DNA of 64,000 nucleotides from Sulfitobacter geojensis (GTDB lineage: Bacteria > Pseudomonadota > Alphaproteobacteria > Rhodobacterales > Rhodobacteraceae), in assembly GCF_000622325.1 (NCBI RefSeq), contig NZ_JASE01000005.1, positions 1,612,001 through 1,676,000 of the forward strand, read 5' to 3'. The position numbers were made by a program, and so were the translations under genes. This document shows, one piece after another, positions 17,419 through 27,193 of the stretch. The notes under the pieces were generated by a model. That model worked only from the letters and a program-made list of their open reading frames with translations, had not been told where the DNA came from and made no database searches. Each line of letters begins with the position of its first letter. Position 1 is the first letter of the stretch.

Positions 17419-17457
17419 CGGTGCCGACAAACGCGAATGACGCATTTGTCGGCACCG
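17419..17457. terminator. strong hairpin terminator after the Atm1-type exporter
   Basis: A perfect thirteen-base stem CGGTGCCGACAAA / TTTGTCGGCACCG with a thirteen-base loop begins 11 bases after the exporter stop. It lies between convergent genes, so it could act in both directions. Confidence 0.75.
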
Positions 17458-17526
17458 TTGTTAAGTCTAAAGGCAAGGTGAAAAGGGTGCGGTGCCCCCG
17501 ATCTTGCCTGTGGTGGCAAGTGCGGC

Positions 17527-17982
17527 CTAGTCCTGCGCAATTGCCTTTGATGTCAGTTTGTCCAAGGCACCGGTCATCATCTGGATATATTTGGCTTCTG
17601 CTGGCAGTCCGTGGGTTTCGGCCAATGTGGCGGGGGCATGATAGGTGACATGGACCACCCCTTCACCATCTGCATAGGCGAGCACGCGCAGTGGCAGATC
17701 AAGCCCGGCGGTCTGCCCGTCCAGCATGGCCGGCGTGCCAAGTTTTGGATTTCCGAAGATCAGCAGTTCCGTTGGCCGCAGATCCATATCCACCTTGGCC
17801 GCACCTGCCGCGTGATCAACACGGGCAAAGACGGTGGCCCCTGCTGCGTCAACGGCTGCTGCGAGACGGTCCATGGTTTGCGTCACGGAATGCGGGCTGA
17901 CCTTGTCGATCAGCTCACCGGCTTGGGCGGGGAGGGTGAGTGCCGCAGTTGTGACAGCGGCGATCAGGGATTTACGGATCAT
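17527..17982 (-). CDS. DUF302 domain protein, exported
   Basis: This is a 151-residue protein with a clear signal peptide (MIRKSLIAAVTTAALTLPAQA) followed by a single DUF302 domain. Its signatures are TMDRLAAAVDAAGATVFARVDHAAGA, LLIFGNPKLGTPAM and LDLPLRVLAYAD. The family has no settled function. The fold is small and often found in periplasmic proteins near redox or efflux genes. It lies downstream of the RND permease gene in the same direction, separated by 87 bases containing a hairpin, so it could be part of that operon or independent. Confidence 0.88.
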   Translation of the reverse strand: MIRKSLIAAVTTAALTLPAQAGELIDKVSPHSVTQTMDRLAAAVDAAGATVFARVDHAAGAAKVDMDLRPTELLIFGNPKLGTPAMLDGQTAGLDLPLRVLAYADGEGVVHVTYHAPATLAETHGLPAEAKYIQMMTGALDKLTSKAIAQD

Positions 17983-18027
17983 GGCAGGTTCCTTTGATGA
18001 ATCTACCCAAACCTAGCCAGATCAGGG

Positions 18028-18059
18028 GCAGATGTGAGGGGGGAACCGCTCACATCTGC
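18028..18059 (-). terminator. hairpin between the RND permease and DUF302 genes
   Basis: A perfect eleven-base stem GCAGATGTGAG / CTCACATCTGC with a ten-base loop lies just after the RND permease stop (reverse strand). There is no T-run, so it may be an attenuator or mRNA 3'-end protector rather than a full terminator. Confidence 0.5.
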
Positions 18060-18069
18060 TTGATCAGCA

Positions 18070-21000
18070 TTATTCGGCCGCCGGAACTTGTGCTGTCGTC
18101 GCAGCAGGCACAGGCGCAGGCGCGGGTTTCGGGGCCTCGAACGGGTCGGCCTGCCAGATCAGTTCATCAGCGAGTCTGCGCTTGGTGTCGCGGTGCAAGG
18201 CCCAATCACGGGCAGCTTTGCTGGCGCGCCCCATCGACATTCTGGCCAGCAGGCGCGCAATCCAGCGCACATAAGTGGTGGCCCAGACGCGGATCGCCAG
18301 CATGGACGGCGTGACCAGCAGCGTCAGCACCGTTGCAATGCCAAGACCGAACACCACCGCTGTCGCGAGCTGTTTCCACCACAGGGCCGTGGGGCTGTCG
18401 ATGGTATAACCGCCTTGGGCAAAGTCGAGGCTAAGGCCGAACATCATCGGCGCAAGGCCCGCCATCGTGGTGATCGTGGTCAGCAACACCGGCCGGATAC
18501 GGGCCTGCGCGGTGCGGACAATCGCTTCGATCCGCGGCATATAGCGTTCATATTCCTGATAAGTGTCGATCAAGATGATATTGTTGTTCACCACAATGCC
18601 GGCAAGGGCCACAATCCCCGTACCGGTCATGATGATGGAAAAGGTCTGATCCATCACCAGCATCCCGATCAGCACGCCGGTCGTCGACAAGACCACCGCC
18701 AGCAGCACCAGAATAGCGTTATAGAACGAGTTGAACTGCGCCAGCAGGATGATGAACATGAGCCCCAGCGCTGCTGTGAAGGCCGAGCTGAGGAAGGCTT
18801 GCGATTCCGCCTGATCTTCCTGATCGCCGGTCCATTCCGTGGTCACACCAAAGGGCAGCGGTTTTTCATCCAGCCATTTGGTGATCTCTGCGATGCGTTC
18901 GTTCGCGTTGATCGGCACCATCCGAAGCGACCCATCCGTGATCCCTGCCACCAGATCTACATCGCGGGCCGCCTCCGTGCGTGCGCTGATCTTGAACGGC
19001 GTGCCGTCCGTGGCGGTGAAATCGGCGTCATTGCCCGCCGGACGCAGGGTTGCGAGTGTCGTATTCACATCCTGATCCTCGACGCGGGTAGTCTTGACCA
19101 CTTTCATCAAGCCCGGTGCTACATCGGCTTTGACATCCAGATAGCGTTTCTGATCGACGCGGTTGATCTCCGCCAGTTTGGGGACCGGCGTGCGCGTGAT
19201 AAAGTTGCTCAGCGGGATCAGACCGTCCAGCGTGCGCACCTTCAACGTGTCCAGCGTGCTAAGCACACGATCATCCTCGGGCAGGCGGACGCGGATTTCG
19301 ATTTCCTCGTCCGAACTGTCCACCCGCATGGTGTCCAGAAGCAGGCCGCGCGTGACCAGTTGCACCATCGCGCCCACAGTCACCACATCCGCGCCGTAGC
19401 GCCCCGCTTTCTCGACATCCACGTCAATCTGCCAGTCGATGCCGGGCAGGGGGCGGGTGTCCTCGATCAGGGTCAGGCCGGGGGTGTTTTCATATTGCGC
19501 ACGTGCCAGCGCAGCGGCGGTCATCAGATCGGAAAAACTGTCCGCTTTGAGACGCAGATGCACCGGTTTGCCAGAGGCGGGGCCGCGCGCCTGCGCCAGA
19601 ATTTCGATTTGAATCCCGGGAATGTTGGACAGTTCTTCGGTGAGCTCCGCAATGATCACGTCCCCGTCATAGGCCGGATCCTGCGTTTCGCGGTTCACGT
19701 CGAAACCGAAAAACGGAACGGTAAACAGTTTATCAACCTTGTTGGGGCGGTCCTCCCAGGGGATCGTCTCAAGTTGGATCTGCCCGATGCTGTCTTTGGG
19801 GGCTTGTGCGCCGCCTGTGTTGCTGTCCAGCCCTCCTTCGCCCGCAAAAGCAAAGGCCGTCTGAACGCCGGGGTGTTTCAGCACGATGGCTTCGGCCTTT
19901 TCCAGCAGATCGTCCTTTTCGTCCAGCGACAGGTTTCCGCGTGCGAGGACATAAACGATGGCCTGTTCCGGTTCGGATTCGACAAAGAACTCAACTCCTT
20001 TGGAGTTATTCCCGAAAAAGATCATCACGGTGCCGACAAAGACAAATACCACACCAGCGGTGACCAGGGGCATCGCCGGATTGCCGACAAGGGCGGCCAT
20101 CAACCGGCCAAACCCGTTCCGGCGATACCCTGCTTCGATGCGATCGGGCGCCGTGCGGAACAGTTTCGACGTGACCCAGCGCCCGCCGCGCCCTGCACGT
20201 GTGAACACACCAAAGAAGGCGAGCAAGGCCATCATGGCACCGGCCAATCCAATGGCAACCAATGCGCTGAGCGCTACGATGCAGAGGAAGACGGCCGCAA
20301 AAGTCGGAATGACCGAACCCAGCACATTCAACCCATCCATCGCCGCGAATTGCGCAGATATCACGCCAAACAGGGGCGACATCAGGGACATCGGCAGCAT
20401 AATCATCGCAATGGCCAGCGGGAACAGCAGCAAATGCAAGAACCAGCGCAGGCCGGCGATGGCTTCCATGTTGTCAGCCATCCAGCGTTCAAGCCGCCCC
20501 GTCACACCGCCCATAACCGGCAGGTAGATCAGCGCCACCACCAATGACGCCGAAAGCACGAAGATCAACGTGACCGGCAACATCCCCATGAATTGCCCCG
20601 GCACACCCGGCCAGAACAGCATCGGCAAAAACGCGCAAAGCGTGGTCGCGGTGGAGGAAATAATGGGCCAGAACATGCGCTTGGCCGCTTCGGTATAGGC
20701 CTGCATGGGGCCATCGCCCTGCTGCTGACGCGCATCGGCGTATTCAACCACTACAATGGCGCCATCCACCAACATACCAACGGCCAGAATCAAACCGAAC
20801 ATCACGATATTGGACACGGAAATGCCCATCAGCGCGAGGAAGGCGAAACACAAAAGGAAGGAGGTCGGAATTGCAAAACCCACCAGCAGCGCGGCGCGGA
20901 TCCCCAGCGCGGCCAAAACGACGATCATCACCAATGCAATCGCAGTGAACACAGACCCCAGAAGCTGTTGCACCATGGAGTCGACCACGCGGCTTTGATC

Positions 21001-21969
21001 GTTCGACGTGCCGACGGTCACGGCTGCCTGCACCCCGTCCGGCCAGTTGGCAGAGCGTTCTTCGACGATCTGTTTTACCATCTTCGAGGTGTCGATCAGG
21101 TTGTAACCCTTGCGCTTCACGACCTGTAGCGCCAGCGTCTTTTCACCATTGAAACGCGCGGTGCCTTTGCGGTCCTCGAACGTCAGGTTGATCTGCGCCA
21201 GATCGCCAAGGGTCACAACGCGGTCGCCGTTGGTTTTGACGGGCAGGGCGTAGACATCGCGTGGCTCGTCAAAGGAAGATGGAATTTTGACCGAAAACGC
21301 CCCTTGGGAATTCTCGATCTCGCCGGCTGCGATCAACTGGTTGTTGTTCTGCACCACATTGATCAATTCGCCCGCCGTGACGTTATAGGCTTCCAGCCGC
21401 AAGGGGTCGATGATCACCTCAAGCATCTCATCGCGATCCCCGGCAAGGCCGGCCTCAAGAACTGCGTCCAGCCCTTCAAGGTCGTCCTGTAAATCACGCG
21501 CCACCCGCGCCATTGTGCGTTCGGGAACGGGACCCGTCAGGTTAACGATGATGATCGGAAACTCGGAAAAGTTGATTTCGTTGATGCTGTATTTTTCATA
21601 CCCGTCTGGAAACAGGTTTTCAGCCGTCGACATGGCGTCGCGCACATCGGCCATGATCTTGGTCTTGTCCCAGCCGAATTCGAATTCCAGCGCCACACCG
21701 GCATAGTTTTCTGCCGCCGTGCCGGACATCTGTTTCAACCCGTCCAGATCGGACAATTCAGTTTCCATCGGTTTGACCAGCAGCGTTTCACTGTCCGCTG
21801 CCGAAATGCCGGGGAATTGCACAGAGACAAAGAGCGCCGGAATTTCAATGTCCGGTTCACCCTCTTTGGGCAGGGTCGAATAGGCATATCCGCCAACCAC
21901 AAGGCTGAGCAGGATAAAGGCAACGACCATTCGGGCCCGTTCAGCAGCCCAATCGACAATACCGGTCAT
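18070..21969 (-). CDS. RND family efflux transporter, inner-membrane permease
   Basis: This proton-driven resistance-nodulation-division permease is the pump subunit of a tripartite efflux system. It has 1299 residues, against about 1040 for AcrB. The usual order is visible: N-terminal helix, porter domain with GISAADSETLLVKPMETEL, and helix 4 with LAVGMLVDGAIVVVEYADA carrying the proton-relay Asp. The second half includes GIVALAGIVVNNNIILIDTY. The excess length comes from an insertion of about 110 residues with two or three hydrophobic segments after the sixth helix (about residues 505-595), plus a long Pro/Ala-rich cytoplasmic tail. ATG 21969 overlaps the stop of the upstream adaptor gene. 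Substrate unknown. Confidence 0.92.
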   Translation of the reverse strand: MTGIVDWAAERARMVVAFILLSLVVGGYAYSTLPKEGEPDIEIPALFVSVQFPGISAADSETLLVKPMETELSDLDGLKQMSGTAAENYAGVALEFEFGWDKTKIMADVRDAMSTAENLFPDGYEKYSINEINFSEFPIIIVNLTGPVPERTMARVARDLQDDLEGLDAVLEAGLAGDRDEMLEVIIDPLRLEAYNVTAGELINVVQNNNQLIAAGEIENSQGAFSVKIPSSFDEPRDVYALPVKTNGDRVVTLGDLAQINLTFEDRKGTARFNGEKTLALQVVKRKGYNLIDTSKMVKQIVEERSANWPDGVQAAVTVGTSNDQSRVVDSMVQQLLGSVFTAIALVMIVVLAALGIRAALLVGFAIPTSFLLCFAFLALMGISVSNIVMFGLILAVGMLVDGAIVVVEYADARQQQGDGPMQAYTEAAKRMFWPIISSTATTLCAFLPMLFWPGVPGQFMGMLPVTLIFVLSASLVVALIYLPVMGGVTGRLERWMADNMEAIAGLRWFLHLLLFPLAIAMIMLPMSLMSPLFGVISAQFAAMDGLNVLGSVIPTFAAVFLCIVALSALVAIGLAGAMMALLAFFGVFTRAGRGGRWVTSKLFRTAPDRIEAGYRRNGFGRLMAALVGNPAMPLVTAGVVFVFVGTVMIFFGNNSKGVEFFVESEPEQAIVYVLARGNLSLDEKDDLLEKAEAIVLKHPGVQTAFAFAGEGGLDSNTGGAQAPKDSIGQIQLETIPWEDRPNKVDKLFTVPFFGFDVNRETQDPAYDGDVIIAELTEELSNIPGIQIEILAQARGPASGKPVHLRLKADSFSDLMTAAALARAQYENTPGLTLIEDTRPLPGIDWQIDVDVEKAGRYGADVVTVGAMVQLVTRGLLLDTMRVDSSDEEIEIRVRLPEDDRVLSTLDTLKVRTLDGLIPLSNFITRTPVPKLAEINRVDQKRYLDVKADVAPGLMKVVKTTRVEDQDVNTTLATLRPAGNDADFTATDGTPFKISARTEAARDVDLVAGITDGSLRMVPINANERIAEITKWLDEKPLPFGVTTEWTGDQEDQAESQAFLSSAFTAALGLMFIILLAQFNSFYNAILVLLAVVLSTTGVLIGMLVMDQTFSIIMTGTGIVALAGIVVNNNIILIDTYQEYERYMPRIEAIVRTAQARIRPVLLTTITTMAGLAPMMFGLSLDFAQGGYTIDSPTALWWKQLATAVVFGLGIATVLTLLVTPSMLAIRVWATTYVRWIARLLARMSMGRASKAARDWALHRDTKRRLADELIWQADPFEAPKPAPAPVPAATTAQVPAAE

Positions 21970-23219
21970 TGCGATACCTCTTCCCATGTCGGGTCAACAG
22001 TGACGCCAGCGGTGACGTATTCCTGCCCCAGCACAATCACATCCGCCGTATCAGGCAGGCCGGTAACCCAGACCCCCTTGGAGGTGTCGCGCATGATATC
22101 AACGGGGGCAAAGGCCACAACAGCATCGCCGTCAACCAGCCGCACGCCGAGGTTCCCTTCGTCATTCAGGGTCAGCGCGGATTGCGGGATCAGATGTGCC
22201 TTGACCCCTTCAGCGGCGATGGTGATTTCGACGGTTTGCCCGTCGCGGATGCTTTGGTCAGCATTTGGCACGTCGATTTCGGTGCGGAATGTGCGGGTTT
22301 GCGGATCAGCCGAGCGCGACAGAAAGGTCACCTTGCCGACAACTTCACGCCCGCCCGCTGCCAGCCGCGCGGCGGCTTGCGCGCCAAGGGTGACGTGGTT
22401 CACTTCGGTTTCGGGGACAAAGCCGACCAGTTTGATCGGGTCGAGCTGGATAATCGTGGCACAAAGGGCACCGGGCTGCAAAAGGCTGCCCAGTTCTGCG
22501 GTGTCGCTTTCCAACAGCCCGCTAAAGGGTGCCGAAATCACCAGACGGTCGATCTCCTTTTCCGCTTTGGCAACCTCTGCGGTTGCGGCCTCGATCCCGG
22601 AACGGGCAGCTGACAGGCCGGAGGTTGCACTTGAAACACCTGCTTTGGCGGCGGCCGTGGCAGCATCCGCACCTGCAACGCGGGTCTGCGAGGCAAAGCC
22701 GCCTTCGCCTAGACGCGCGGCGGCGTTCTGGTTGATCTCTGCTTCTTGCAGGCGTGCGCGGGCCTCTTCAACACGGGCTTCGGCTTCGGGCACGCGCGAT
22801 TGGGCTTCGGACAATCTGGCGCGGGCTTCGTCCAATGCCGCACCACGGGTGCCTGCATCCAGCACACACATTGCATCCCCCGCGGCCACCTGCGTGCCTT
22901 TGCGCAAGGGGGCAGAGGTCACAATCGCCGAAGTTTCAGAGCGCACATCAACCTGTCGCGCCGCTTCTGTTTCGCCGCGCAGGATGACCGCGCTGTCGAC
23001 CTGTCGGCCCTGAACCTTGCGCACCATGACTTTCACCAGTTTTCGGGGCGGAGCGTCTGCATCCGCCGTTTGGACCGTTTCGCTGGCAGGCAGGGCGTCC
23101 GCCGGGGGTGTCGCGGCTTCGGAACTTCCGAAAAAGGCGGAAAGCTGTGGCCGTGCGAGAATTGACATCGCCAATATGACAGTGAGCGCTATCGCGGCCA
23201 GAATTGAGAAAATACGCAT
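21966..23219 (-). CDS. RND efflux periplasmic adaptor (membrane fusion protein)
   Basis: This is the periplasmic adaptor that links the RND permease to an outer-membrane channel, which is not encoded nearby. The 417-residue product starts at ATG 23219 with a membrane anchor (MRIFSILAAIALTVILAMSI). The barrel and lipoyl half-motif VILRGETEAARQVDVRSETS comes next. An Ala/Glu-rich coiled-coil hairpin runs from about residue 125 to 225 (for example ARVEEARARLQEAEINQNAA). The second lipoyl half APFSGLLESDTAELGSLLQPG and the beta-barrel follow. It overlaps the permease gene in an ATGA junction, so the two are one operon. Confidence 0.93.
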   Translation of the reverse strand: MRIFSILAAIALTVILAMSILARPQLSAFFGSSEAATPPADALPASETVQTADADAPPRKLVKVMVRKVQGRQVDSAVILRGETEAARQVDVRSETSAIVTSAPLRKGTQVAAGDAMCVLDAGTRGAALDEARARLSEAQSRVPEAEARVEEARARLQEAEINQNAAARLGEGGFASQTRVAGADAATAAAKAGVSSATSGLSAARSGIEAATAEVAKAEKEIDRLVISAPFSGLLESDTAELGSLLQPGALCATIIQLDPIKLVGFVPETEVNHVTLGAQAAARLAAGGREVVGKVTFLSRSADPQTRTFRTEIDVPNADQSIRDGQTVEITIAAEGVKAHLIPQSALTLNDEGNLGVRLVDGDAVVAFAPVDIMRDTSKGVWVTGLPDTADVIVLGQEYVTAGVTVDPTWEEVSQ

Positions 23220-23461
23220 AGAGCATCCCCGGGGGCTGATGTGCCGGACCCGTTGCCCGACGTAATTAGGTGCTATGTAGTGTAAGATAAGTGAACTAAC
23301 TAGTTTAGATGTGCGTTTTTTTGCACATAATCCCTCCGTTTTTGTGCCGCCGGTGACGGCAGCTGCGGTAAGTGGCATCCCAACAGGAATGTTACCGGCA
23401 CTTGGCTTGCCCGCCGCCGCACGGTAAGAGGGGCCAAACACTGGGGTACGGGGCGCGTTTC
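23220..23461. other. divergent promoter region, RND operon / YfgM-like gene
   Basis: These 242 bases separate two divergent operons. The part next to the adaptor gene (about 23263-23315) is markedly AT-rich for this genome and includes AACTAGTT, the only obvious short palindrome. It is a plausible place for an efflux repressor to bind, but I cannot identify a specific operator. Confidence 0.35.
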
Positions 23462-24163
23462 ATGAGCAATACTGACGGGTTTGTCGAAGAGGTAAACGAA
23501 GAGGTCCGTCGCGACCGGCTGTATGGCCTGCTGCGCCGTTATGGCTGGATTGCGGTTGTGGCGATTCTGGCAATTGTCGGTGGGGCTGCGTTTTCCGAGT
23601 ACACCAAAGCGCAGAATCGGGCGCAGGCTGAAGGGTTGGGCGATGCGATGTTGGCGGCCCTGTCGATTGACGATCGCAGTGAACGTGCTGAGGCTTTGGC
23701 AGCCATTGACGCCGCGACGCCTACCTCGGCTGCGGTGTTGCGCATGATGACAGCGGCAGAGCAGGCCGAAGCCGGCGACACGCAGGCGGCGGCGGACACA
23801 CTGAATACGCTGGCAGTTGACGGCGATGCGCCGGAAATCTACCGCCAGATTGCTGCGTTCAAAGCAGTGACCCTGCAAGGCACGGACATGCCGGTGGCAG
23901 ATCGACGTCAGGCGTTTGAAGCCATGGCACAGCCGGGCAATGTGCTGCGCCTTTTGGCAGAGGAACAGCTGGCGCTTATCGATATTGAAACCGGTGATAT
24001 CGACACAGCGATCAGCGGGTATCAGGCAATTGTCGACGACGCAGAGGTGAGCACAGACTTGCAACAACGCGCCCTACAGGTAATTGTGGCCTTGGGAGGC
24101 GAGCCGGTGGTACCAAATTCAGCTGATTTTACCCAAGCCGGTGACGTACTTCAGGGCAATTAA
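23462..24163 (+). CDS. YfgM-like membrane-anchored tetratricopeptide protein
   Basis: This is a 233-residue protein with a short cytoplasmic N terminus, VEEVNEEVRRDRLYGLLRRYGW, one membrane helix (IAVVAILAIVGGAAF, about residues 35-52) and a periplasmic helical repeat region. It resembles YfgM, which works with the Sec translocon and periplasmic chaperones and is encoded upstream of bamB and der in many proteobacteria. That gene order is found here: this gene, then bamB 65 bases later, then der. ATG 23462 lies where homology starts; the frame is open 30 codons earlier. Confidence 0.82.
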   Translation: MSNTDGFVEEVNEEVRRDRLYGLLRRYGWIAVVAILAIVGGAAFSEYTKAQNRAQAEGLGDAMLAALSIDDRSERAEALAAIDAATPTSAAVLRMMTAAEQAEAGDTQAAADTLNTLAVDGDAPEIYRQIAAFKAVTLQGTDMPVADRRQAFEAMAQPGNVLRLLAEEQLALIDIETGDIDTAISGYQAIVDDAEVSTDLQQRALQVIVALGGEPVVPNSADFTQAGDVLQGN

Positions 24164-24228
24164 TCGACGGGTCCCGCGGTCAAGGCCAGCCGGGCAAGAG
24201 AGCGAGTAAGCATAAAGTGAGCAGGGCC

Positions 24229-25599
24229 ATGACATATTCGACGTCGTTCGGGACGGTTTCGTTTGGGGCAAAACTCTGGGGGGCACCACTTTTGGCCGCC
24301 ACCTTGATGCTGGGGGCCTGTGACGAGCGTGAGGATTATCTGCCTGGTCCGCGCGAGGATGTCAGCGCCGTATTGCAAAACCCTGCGCTGGGCGCACCGG
24401 TTGAAAACACCGGTGTTGCGGAAAACACCAGCCGTCCGATTTCTCTCGGCGCGCCGAAATCCAACACCAGCTGGACCCACACCACCGGCACAGCCAAATA
24501 CCGTCCGTCCCATCCAGCGCTGCGCGGGGCAGTGCAACTGGCATGGTCCGCGGATATCGGGGACGGTGACAGCCGCAAATTCCGCATTACGGCCGATCCG
24601 GTTGTAGATGCCGGCCGCGTCTTTACGCTGGATGCAGGGGCGACCGTCACGGCAACATCAACTTCGGGGGCCACATTGTGGAGCCGCGATTTGACGCCTG
24701 CCAGCGACAAGCAGGGGCAGGGCTCCGGCGGCGGGATGGCCGTTCAGGGCGACACGCTTTACGTCTCGATCGGATATGGCGTGTTGGCAGCGCTGGACGT
24801 TGCCACAGGTGGGGTGCGCTGGACGCAAGACCTTGATGCGTCCGGTTCCGGTGCGCCCACGGTTTACGGTGATCTGGTTTATTTGACCGCTGGCGATGAC
24901 ACAGGCTGGGCCGTAAACAAAACCGACGGCCGCATCGAATGGCAGACCAACGGCAGCACCAGCGTGAACAACGTGTTGGGCACACCTGCACCGGCGCTGA
25001 CCGATCAGCTGGCAATCTTTTCTTACGGCTCGGGTGAAATTCAGGCTGTATTCCGGCAGGGGGGCTTGTCCCGCTGGACGTCTTCGGTACTTGGCAAACG
25101 CCCCGGTCGTGCGCTGTCGTCAATTTCCGACGTCACGTCTGCACCTGTGGTTTCAGGAGACCGCCTGTTTGTCGGCAACCAGTCCGGCCGCCTGTCCGCG
25201 CTAAGCCTTGGCAGTGGCGATAAAATCTGGACCGCCCGCGACGGTGCAATTGCGCCGGTCTGGCCGGCTGGCGGCAGCGTGTTTGTCATCTCCGATTTGA
25301 ACGAACTTCTGCGTCTTGATGCGTCTGACGGCAGCCGGATCTGGGGCACTGCTTTGCCGAACTTTGTGAAATCGCGGCCAAAACGTCAGGCAACAGTGTT
25401 TGCCCATCATGGTCCGGTTGTGGCCGGTGGTCGCGTGATCGTCGCCTCCAACGACGGTGTGTTGCGCAGCTTTGACCCTGTTAACGGTGCATTAAGCGGC
25501 AGTGTCGAAATCCCCGGTGGGGCAACAACCGCGCCGGTCGTTGCCGGTGGCACCCTGTATGTGGTTTCGCGCAAAGGCCAATTGCTTGCTTTCCGTTGA
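24229..25599 (+). CDS. bamB: outer membrane assembly lipoprotein BamB-like (PQQ-type beta-propeller)
   Basis: BamB is the beta-propeller lipoprotein of the Bam complex, which folds beta-barrel proteins into the outer membrane. The 456-residue product has a lipoprotein signal ending LMLGACDE (lipobox Leu-Gly-Ala-Cys). Repeated propeller blades follow, each with Ala/Gly-Trp motifs such as GTLYVSIGYGVLAALDVATG, GRIEWQTNG and GDRLFVGNQSGRLSALSLGSG. The ATG at 24229 is chosen; a GTG four codons upstream is possible. Position between the YfgM-like gene and der supports BamB over an alcohol-dehydrogenase-type propeller. Confidence 0.88.
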   Translation: MTYSTSFGTVSFGAKLWGAPLLAATLMLGACDEREDYLPGPREDVSAVLQNPALGAPVENTGVAENTSRPISLGAPKSNTSWTHTTGTAKYRPSHPALRGAVQLAWSADIGDGDSRKFRITADPVVDAGRVFTLDAGATVTATSTSGATLWSRDLTPASDKQGQGSGGGMAVQGDTLYVSIGYGVLAALDVATGGVRWTQDLDASGSGAPTVYGDLVYLTAGDDTGWAVNKTDGRIEWQTNGSTSVNNVLGTPAPALTDQLAIFSYGSGEIQAVFRQGGLSRWTSSVLGKRPGRALSSISDVTSAPVVSGDRLFVGNQSGRLSALSLGSGDKIWTARDGAIAPVWPAGGSVFVISDLNELLRLDASDGSRIWGTALPNFVKSRPKRQATVFAHHGPVVAGGRVIVASNDGVLRSFDPVNGALSGSVEIPGGATTAPVVAGGTLYVVSRKGQLLAFR

Positions 25600-25670
25600 G
25601 CGCGAAATGGTCTAAAGGCCAAGCTTGATCCGGCCCTGCGCGATGTATTTCGGGCCGATGGAGCTATGAA

Positions 25671-27134
25671 ATGTCCTTTACCCTTGCCATCGTGGGCCGC
25701 CCGAATGTGGGCAAATCCACATTGTTCAACCGCCTTGTCGGCAAACGGCTTGCCCTCGTCGACGACCAGCCCGGCGTAACGCGCGATCTGCGCGAAGGTG
25801 CCGCGCGGCTGGCCGATCTGCGTTTTACAGTCATTGATACCGCCGGACTGGAGGAAGTCACCGACGACAGCCTGCAGGGCCGCATGCGCCGTCTGACGGA
25901 ACGCGCGGTGGATATGGCCGACGTTTGTTTGTTCATGGTGGATGCGCGCGTCGGTATCACGCCATCCGATCTGGTCTTTGCAGACATCCTGCGCAAACGC
26001 TCCGCCCATGTGATTCTGGCTGCCAACAAGGCCGAAGGCAAAGCCGGCGAAGCGGGCGCACTTGAGGCCTATTCGCTGGGTCTGGGAGAGCCGATCAGCC
26101 TGTCCGCCGAGCATGGTGAAGGGTTGAACGACCTTTATTCGATGCTCGTGCCGCTGGCCGATGCGCATGCCGAGCGCGCAATGGACGATGCCCCAGAAAC
26201 CGATGTCGATTTGAGCGAAGAAGACGAAGACGACGGTGATGCGGTGCCGGTGCCGACAAATGCCAAACCTTTGCAGGTCGCGGTTGTCGGGCGCCCGAAT
26301 GCGGGTAAATCGACGCTGATCAACCAGATTTTGGGCGAGGATCGCCTGCTGACCGGCCCCGAAGCGGGGATCACCCGCGATGCGATTTCCCTGCGCAAGG
26401 AATGGAATGGCGTGCCGATGCGTATCTTTGATACCGCAGGCATGCGCAAAAAGGCCAAAGTGCAGGAAAAACTGGAGAAACTCAGCGTCTCCGACGGTCT
26501 GCGCGCAGTGAAATTCGCCGAGGTTGTTGTAGTTTTGCTGGATGCTGAAATCCCGTTTGAACAGCAGGATTTGCGCATCGCCGATCTGGCCGAACGCGAG
26601 GGCCGCGCGGTGATCATCGCGGTGAACAAATGGGACATCGAAGAGGACCGTCAGGCCAAGTTGAAAGGCCTCAAGGAAAGCTTTGAACGTTTGCTGCCAC
26701 AGCTGCGCGGCGCGCCGCTGATCACGGTCAGTGCCAAAACGGGCAGGGGGCTGGACCGCCTGCACGAAGCCATCATGCGGGCCTATGAAACATGGAACCG
26801 CCGCGTGACCACAGCCCAGTTGAACCGCTGGCTTGCCGGCATGATGGAGGCGCATCCGCCCCCCGCGCCACAAGGCAAGCGCATCAAGCTGCGTTATATG
26901 ACACAGGCCAAGACCCGTCCGCCGGGATTTGTGGTGATGTGCAGCCATCCTGACAAGGTGCCTGACAGCTACAGCCGCTATCTGGTGAATAACCTTCGGA
27001 TCGATTTCGACATGCCGGGCACGCCGATTCGGTTGTGGATGCGCGGTCAGAACGATGCGAATCCCTATAAGGGCCGCAAGAAAGCACCGCCAAGCAAGCT
27101 GCGCAAACATACCGACGGGCGTCGCAAGGATTAG
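25671..27134 (+). CDS. der: ribosome biogenesis GTPase Der (EngA)
   Basis: This essential GTPase acts in assembly of the 50S ribosomal subunit. The 487-residue protein has the characteristic two GTPase domains in tandem. The first P-loop is [18 protein letters not shown] with DTAGLEE, and the second is [18 protein letters not shown] with DTAGMRKK and NKWDIEED. An acidic linker ([13 protein letters not shown]) lies between them, and a C-terminal KH-like domain includes [18 protein letters not shown]. In the first domain the G4 motif is NKAEGK, a normal variant. It ends in a convergent gap with two hairpins. Confidence 0.97.
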   Translation: MSFTLAIVGRPNVGKSTLFNRLVGKRLALVDDQPGVTRDLREGAARLADLRFTVIDTAGLEEVTDDSLQGRMRRLTERAVDMADVCLFMVDARVGITPSDLVFADILRKRSAHVILAANKAEGKAGEAGALEAYSLGLGEPISLSAEHGEGLNDLYSMLVPLADAHAERAMDDAPETDVDLSEEDEDDGDAVPVPTNAKPLQVAVVGRPNAGKSTLINQILGEDRLLTGPEAGITRDAISLRKEWNGVPMRIFDTAGMRKKAKVQEKLEKLSVSDGLRAVKFAEVVVVLLDAEIPFEQQDLRIADLAEREGRAVIIAVNKWDIEEDRQAKLKGLKESFERLLPQLRGAPLITVSAKTGRGLDRLHEAIMRAYETWNRRVTTAQLNRWLAGMMEAHPPPAPQGKRIKLRYMTQAKTRPPGFVVMCSHPDKVPDSYSRYLVNNLRIDFDMPGTPIRLWMRGQNDANPYKGRKKAPPSKLRKHTDGRRKD

Positions 27135-27140
27135 GGCGCG

Positions 27141-27184
27141 CGGAAACTTTCAAAGTTTCCGGCCGCTTTCTGTGAAAGAAAGCG
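27141..27184. terminator. double hairpin between convergent der and TspO-like genes
   Basis: The first hairpin is a palindrome with ten-base arms CGGAAACTTT / AAAGTTTCCG around a single base. The second is CGCTTTC / GAAAGCG around a seven-base loop. Two bases separate them. They probably terminate transcription from both sides. Confidence 0.65.
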
Positions 27185-27193
27185 CACAGCGCT

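Noticed and set aside
18088..20547. An 819-codon open frame on the forward strand opposite the RND permease gene
   Set aside because: It is rich in Arg, His, Gln and Asp with no domain or membrane pattern. The opposite frame is a perfect RND permease, so this is an antisense shadow from the GC-biased codon use.
23263..23315. AT-rich patch as a possible horizontal transfer scar or attachment site
   Set aside because: It is short, lies in a divergent promoter region and has no flanking repeats or integrase gene.
25407..27110. A 567-codon open frame on the reverse strand opposite der and the end of bamB
   Set aside because: Composition is His/Gln/Arg-rich without recognisable motifs. der on the other strand has all GTPase motifs.
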